Shown here in pieces: positions 60,222 to 64,000 of a DNA stretch of 64,000 nucleotides. How positions within the stretch are numbered: position 1 is the stretch's first letter; each line of letters begins with the position of its first letter. The notes under the pieces were generated by a model that saw only the letters and a program-made list of their open reading frames with translations, was not told the origin of the DNA and made no database searches. Both the position numbers and the translations under genes were made by a program. Source of the DNA: Kiritimatiellia bacterium (GTDB lineage Bacteria; Verrucomicrobiota; Kiritimatiellia; UBA8416; JADHWI01); NCBI GenBank assembly GCA_030744755.1, contig JASLPY010000019.1, forward strand, positions 1-64,000. Reading direction: 5' to 3'.

Positions 60222-60325
60222 GTAGCGAGAGCGTTTGGCATTGGGCACCGGAATCGGCCTGCTGCAGCCCGCCTACATCGCTTTGCGAAGCAATGCGGGG
60301 AAGCAAGCACACCACGGTATTCCGC
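60222..60325. repeat. Direct copy of the 55655-55700 repeat plus GCCTACATCG repeats
   Basis: 60222-60267 repeats 55655-55700 with one mismatch in 46 nt. It is followed by CGCCTACATCG at about 60270, a hairpin GCTTTGCGAAGC, and a second CGCCTACATCG at 60324 whose CTA is the stop codon (TAG) of the next minus-strand gene. The rest of 60084-60221 holds nothing recognised. Confidence 0.8.
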
Positions 60326-61759
60326 CTACATCGTTGTGTATTTCTTGTCCGGTGGTAACGGTTTTCCGCCTTTGTTCTCTCGCAAGAGATCTTTCGGGTC
60401 CTTGCTGAGGCAAGCGTCACCAAAGGTGACGTTTTTCCAGTTTTTGAAGACGTCGGCGCTGGGAGCGATGATTCCGCCCCGGTGCAGGTCATCGAACCGG
60501 ACGTTCTCAAGTTTCGAATCACGACCGATCGAGACCGTGATCTTTGGAACAATACTGGGAAACACCTTTTTAAACACTTCGTCTGACCGCCCCCAGTTCC
60601 CGGCGCCACCGCTGGAATCTCGCTGCCAGCAAACAACCAGGCGTGCATCGCTTCCCCTTGCGGGGTATCCAAGCAGGTTGCCCTGGATATTCGCACTTGG
60701 CTGGCCATAGCCATAGTAGATCTTCGTGCCGTCTTCCAGAGTAGTAATACCTTTCTTGTCTCCTTCTTTTGGCGGTACCGGCAGATTCATCCAGTTGTGG
60801 TATCCAACACCAAAGTAAGCATCGCGTTTGAGCGGCCTGTCCGGTGTCCCGCCGGTGACCTCGCCGCCGCCGGCAATGTTCCAGTCTCTGTTAACAAACT
60901 GATTCTGTCCGTGTGAGCACATGGCCCCATCCATCAGGACGACTGTGGCGCCTCTACTAACCGAGACCGACGACGGGCCCATGCTGACGAATCGACTGTC
61001 ACGACCAACAATCAACTTGCCCGATTTGATTCCAACTTCGTCCAGCGAGCGCGCATACCCAATGATCTCGGTTGAGTTTCCCGAGGGCTTATCGTGCACC
61101 ATATACGTGGTGAAGGAGCGATCCTTCCTGCCGTCCTGCATCCAGTAGGGACGCTTCGCCTTCGGGTCAAAGGGCGTAACGAGTCTTTCGTCGTGCATCT
61201 TCTTCAGCTTGCCGTCTCCGGGCCAGTCTTGCCGAAAAAACGTATCTCGGCTTCCTGCGAACGTCATATTCCTCCAAGAGGTGACCATGCCCCCGTCGTG
61301 AACCCATAAGTTCCCGAAGATCGAAAAATTGCCGCCACCCTCGACACTGAAAGCGGCGTTCGTTCCGATGGTCAGGTGTCGGCAGGCAAAACTCTGCATC
61401 CCCATCGCCACTCTGTACGGCTTGTCGGCGCCCGGTATGATAATGTCCGTATCCATATCGGGAATCGATTCGGCAGGCTTGCCCGTCGCAGCGTCGATCC
61501 AATTGACCGAGTCCTTGGGGTCGATTTTCGGACCGCTCCTTTTTTGTGCCGTTCCCGGGTGACCCCAAATCAACACACGCGTCTTCGGCCAGTCCTGTCT
61601 GGGGAAATACTCGTCACCGACGAGCATAGGCCAGGCTTCCTTGTTTTTGTACTGCGGGCTGTCCCCGGTGGGCTTGGCGGTAATCGGCTTGATATCCAGC
61701 GCCTCTGTTTGAAGCGCAATAGCGAGGCTTGCAATAAGAACAAACAGTGTTGATTTCAC
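60326..61759 (-). CDS. Unrecognised exported beta-helix-like protein
   Basis: A 477-residue protein starting at GTG 61759 (GGGAG 7 nt upstream) with a signal peptide (STLFVLIASLAIALQTEA). The mature sequence is Gly/Asn-rich with short strands and turns (HLTIGTNAAFSVEGGGNFSIFGNLWVHDGGMVTSWRNMTF, SGKLIVGRDSRFVSMGPSSVSVSRGATVVLMDGA, KITVSIGRDSKLENVRFDDLHRGGIIAPSADVFKNWKNVTFG), a pattern expected for a right-handed parallel beta-helix, the fold of many polysaccharide lyases and hydrolases. I cannot place it in a named family or assign catalytic residues. Its TAG stop lies within a repeated CTAC-containing word. Confidence 0.65.
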   Translation of the reverse strand: MKSTLFVLIASLAIALQTEALDIKPITAKPTGDSPQYKNKEAWPMLVGDEYFPRQDWPKTRVLIWGHPGTAQKRSGPKIDPKDSVNWIDAATGKPAESIPDMDTDIIIPGADKPYRVAMGMQSFACRHLTIGTNAAFSVEGGGNFSIFGNLWVHDGGMVTSWRNMTFAGSRDTFFRQDWPGDGKLKKMHDERLVTPFDPKAKRPYWMQDGRKDRSFTTYMVHDKPSGNSTEIIGYARSLDEVGIKSGKLIVGRDSRFVSMGPSSVSVSRGATVVLMDGAMCSHGQNQFVNRDWNIAGGGEVTGGTPDRPLKRDAYFGVGYHNWMNLPVPPKEGDKKGITTLEDGTKIYYGYGQPSANIQGNLLGYPARGSDARLVVCWQRDSSGGAGNWGRSDEVFKKVFPSIVPKITVSIGRDSKLENVRFDDLHRGGIIAPSADVFKNWKNVTFGDACLSKDPKDLLRENKGGKPLPPDKKYTTM

Positions 61760-61820
61760 TTCCTTACTCCCATGTGCCGTAGCTTCTGCCGACTCTCTGA
61801 GACGTCGGGACATTTGGGTT

Positions 61821-61848
61821 ATGGTCCGATTGCAAATCGAACCTACAA
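61821..61848. repeat. Half-element ending CTAC, copy 2
   Basis: GGTCCGATT-GC-AAATCGAACC then TAC, matching 17471-17498 with two differences in 28 nt and lying 62-89 nt upstream of the GTG start at 61759, a placement much like the first copy. Confidence 0.7.
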
Positions 61849-61989
61849 GCCGGGCACCATACCAGAGAAGACGGCCCTTGTCTTACGCTTTTGTGCACAA
61901 TTGTGCGCGGGGCTTCGCGCTGCGACGCTTGATCTCCTTCGTCGAGCTGCTACTCTGTTCCTTTGATTGTTACTCATGGAGGTCTACTG

Positions 61990-62850
61990 ATGCGGAACAC
62001 GTTGCTGCCTGCATTCCGGCTATCTACTCTCTTGATTGCGCTGATCCTGTGTGTGTCGACGGCTCTTGCGGAGCAGGCGGGTTCGTATGCCGATCCCCCC
62101 ATGCCTCCATACAGGATCGAAGTTGAGGGTTTTGATGCGGGTGGCAGCGACATCAAGGCTGTCTGCGATTCCGCCGGCCGCGAATTGTGGAAGCATTTTC
62201 CGGGCTATAAGCTTGAGAAATTCGTTGTAAAACGTGGAAGGAACGGTCCTATAACCCTGTACTCGCGGAACAAGCAGGGCGAGATAGTAATTAAGCTGGA
62301 TACAGGCAACACGTATTGGTGTCAGTATGCCTACCAGTTCGCGCACGAGTTCTGTCATTTGTTGTGCTCTTTTGACGAGGACTACGAGGGGAACAAATGG
62401 TTCGAGGAAACTCTGGCCGAAACAGCATCGCTCTATGCACTGCGGGCAATGGCCAGGTCGTGGAAGGCGGATCCGCCATACGGCCACTGGAAGGATTACC
62501 GCGATTCTCTACGCAGCTACTCGGATGATGTCATCCTGAAGCGCATGAAGGTTCACGAGATCTACGAGAGTGGACTTGCCGGCTTCCTGAGAGTCCACAA
62601 GGATCGGCTCACGAAGGAACCTTGCGACCGCGACCTCAACGGTGCCATGTCGCTCGTCTTTCTGAAGCTGTTCGAGGAAGAACCCGGACGTTGGGAAAGC
62701 GTGCGCTGGTTGAACAGTTCTCCATCCCCGAAGGGCGAGACTTTTGAGCAGTACTTGAACAAATGGCACAAGGCAGTGCCGAACAGGCACAGGGCATTTG
62801 TCGAAAAAGTAGCGCGCCTTTTCGGCGTGTCATTGAACGCCGGGGATTAA
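61990..62850 (+). CDS. Exported HExxH metallohydrolase-like protein
   Basis: A 286-residue protein; ATG 61990 follows GGAGG at 7 nt and opens a signal peptide (FRLSTLLIALILCVSTALA-EQ). The mature domain has HEFCH at residues 119-123, preceded by QFAHE, and downstream WFEETLAETASLYAL, which could supply a third zinc ligand (Glu 139, 140 or 144). This is the layout of a small gluzincin-type zinc peptidase. No family name can be given with confidence. It converges with the downstream cytochrome gene, the two stop codons being one base apart. It shares the HExxH-plus-Glu plan with the 4079 protein but not overall sequence. Confidence 0.7.
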   Translation: MRNTLLPAFRLSTLLIALILCVSTALAEQAGSYADPPMPPYRIEVEGFDAGGSDIKAVCDSAGRELWKHFPGYKLEKFVVKRGRNGPITLYSRNKQGEIVIKLDTGNTYWCQYAYQFAHEFCHLLCSFDEDYEGNKWFEETLAETASLYALRAMARSWKADPPYGHWKDYRDSLRSYSDDVILKRMKVHEIYESGLAGFLRVHKDRLTKEPCDRDLNGAMSLVFLKLFEEEPGRWESVRWLNSSPSPKGETFEQYLNKWHKAVPNRHRAFVEKVARLFGVSLNAGD

Positions 62851-62851
62851 G

Positions 62852-64000
62852 TCATTTGACTTTCACGCTTACTCGTGCAGGTTCACTACGCTCGTTTTCG
62901 TTGTCAAACACCACGGCGTAGTGGTGATTGCCGGTGGGAAGTTCCGAGCGGTCAAAATAGCTGCCAAGCTCCGTTCGGGCGATCTTTGTCTCGTCGCTGA
63001 GTTTGAAACCAGGCTTGTCACTGCGGTAAATGTCTGCAAAGAGTCCCCACGTATGTGCCGTCATCCCCCAGCGGATCGCCACCTCTCCTTCCGGGACTTG
63101 TTCCGCGGTAATCCTGGGCAGTTCTTCAGGGATACGCACCGGAAAGATATTGCGATGCCGTCCGGCAATTGCGACCACCTCACCGCGAGGCATGTCAAGG
63201 CGTGGGTTAGCGAGGGCCGCCTCTCTTCCTTTGATGATGATATCAAGCATCTTCTGATAGTGCGGGTTCTTCGTATCCTCAAATGAAATGACCGGGCTGC
63301 CGCTGTCCTTGCCCTTGTCCCATTTTCGCCACACCTGCTTGGGAAAACTCTGGAGCGGTTTAACAGCATGCTCATATCGGCCGGTGCTGAAAATGCGGAG
63401 TCGCCTGAATCCGTCGACCTTCGCCTCACGACAAAGCGCCTCTCCATTGCCGTCTTTACTTTTTGCCAGTGGAGCACGGAGAATCCGACTGAACTCCGGA
63501 TTCCTGTAATTGAACCAGTCGTTTTCGAACCGCCCGCCGGTGTTGTGACATTCCACACACCCGGCAACCTTCATCTCGGCAACAAGCTGCCTCTTTGTGT
63601 TCTGCCAGTCCCCCAGACGGAACGCCCTTGGTGTGTAGTTCCAGGTCCCGTGGTAGGGGCCGTTCGCGTCGATCCAAGCAAGAACGAGATCGCTTTCAGC
63701 ACGCGACATCTTGAAACGGTCTTTGTGTCCGAGAGCTCCCTCTACGATTACTTTTCCCAGGGGCGCGGCTGGAGATCCGAGCGCGTAGGCCGGGAATATC
63801 TGCGTCGAGTAATGCGCCGTTCCGTTCATTGAGCAAACACCGGCAATCAGCGTGGACTTGTACTGGACTTCACGCCTGGAGACGAGGTTCTCATAGCTGT
63901 TATTGAAATACTCCGTCCAGCCGCCGGTCAAGTCGAGGCCCGCGGCAAATCCTTTTTCTCCGCCATGACACTTTACGCAGTGCTTGTCCAGGATCGGCTG
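62852..64000 (-). CDS. HzsA-related cytochrome c protein (3' part; N-terminus beyond window)
   Basis: Open reading frame of 382 codons running off the right edge, so the N-terminal part is missing. It begins in the window with ILDKHCVKCHGGEKGF, a c-type heme site (CVKCH) with a preceding stretch like the C-terminal heme region of the 42216 protein (LDKHCAECHQGDGKAR). A second heme motif, CVECH, lies about 140 residues on. The C-terminus (ITAEQVPEGEVAIRWGMTAHTWGLFADIYRS ... HYAVVFDNENERSEPARVSVKVK) is a fibronectin-III-like domain. It is probably a periplasmic multi-heme protein of the HzsA-related group. Its stop codon is one base from the convergent HExxH gene. Confidence 0.75.
   Translation of the reverse strand, partial: QPILDKHCVKCHGGEKGFAAGLDLTGGWTEYFNNSYENLVSRREVQYKSTLIAGVCSMNGTAHYSTQIFPAYALGSPAAPLGKVIVEGALGHKDRFKMSRAESDLVLAWIDANGPYHGTWNYTPRAFRLGDWQNTKRQLVAEMKVAGCVECHNTGGRFENDWFNYRNPEFSRILRAPLAKSKDGNGEALCREAKVDGFRRLRIFSTGRYEHAVKPLQSFPKQVWRKWDKGKDSGSPVISFEDTKNPHYQKMLDIIIKGREAALANPRLDMPRGEVVAIAGRHRNIFPVRIPEELPRITAEQVPEGEVAIRWGMTAHTWGLFADIYRSDKPGFKLSDETKIARTELGSYFDRSELPTGNHHYAVVFDNENERSEPARVSVKVK

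Overview
The window looks like part of a chromosome from a polysaccharide-degrading bacterium of the PVC superphylum (Lentisphaerota, Kiritimatiellota, Verrucomicrobiota or Planctomycetota). The basis is the gene mix: secreted PQQ-like beta-propellers, Tat-exported Gfo/Idh/MocA oxidoreductase, DUF1080, S1 sulfatases, LamG/HzsA-related cytochromes, a DUF6288-like protein and a sialate O-acetylesterase. No marker gene, rRNA or tRNA is present, so phylum is inferred. Almost every product carries a signal peptide or lipobox. I saw no transposase, phage gene or CRISPR.

Layout. 1-7 kb (+): SLC13-type anion transporter; then an ECF sigma factor, a one-TM possible anti-sigma, a PDZ protein and a large HExxH protein. 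7-14.3 kb: a propeller protein (-), then (+) a DUF1080 protein and a Tat Gfo/Idh/MocA dehydrogenase (a plausible 3-keto-glycoside pair), a HEAT-repeat protein, two SDRs and a glutaredoxin-like protein. 14.4-19.2 kb (-): a DUF6288-like exported protein and a GH5-like hydrolase. 19.3-30.5 kb (-): a five-gene operon with 4-nt overlaps at every junction, encoding a TolC-like channel, three membrane-fusion proteins (two of them double-length) and a MacB-type ABC transporter. 30.7-42 kb (-): two giant methyltransferase-like/propeller proteins flanking a GH10 xylanase, a sulfatase and a DMT transporter. 42.2-55.5 kb (-): an HzsA-related LamG/propeller/cytochrome c protein, an unrecognised propeller-like protein, a GH38-type mannosidase, a second sulfatase, a SASA acetylesterase and an NPCBM-GH27 alpha-galactosidase. 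56-64 kb: a third propeller/methyltransferase/malectin-like giant, a beta-helix-like exported protein, a small HExxH protein (+) and the 3' part of a second HzsA-related cytochrome running off the window.

Function. The hydrolases, esterase and sulfatases suggest exported breakdown of a sulfated, acetylated, mixed xylose/mannose/galactose polysaccharide, with DUF1080/Gfo-Idh-MocA chemistry on the products and SLC13 and DMT carriers at the inner membrane.

The most unusual structure is in the gaps between genes. They are filled with short, mostly transposase-less palindromic elements following one rule: two hairpins in mirror orientation share a conserved loop while their stems differ but stay self-complementary. 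Many are bounded by GTAG/CTAC, others by TGGAG/CTCCA. One copy carries a nested insertion, some supply the stop codon of the adjacent gene, and a different short repeat has inserted in frame into two coding sequences. The triple-MFP efflux operon and the exported methyltransferase-propeller proteins are the other two candidates for undescribed systems.
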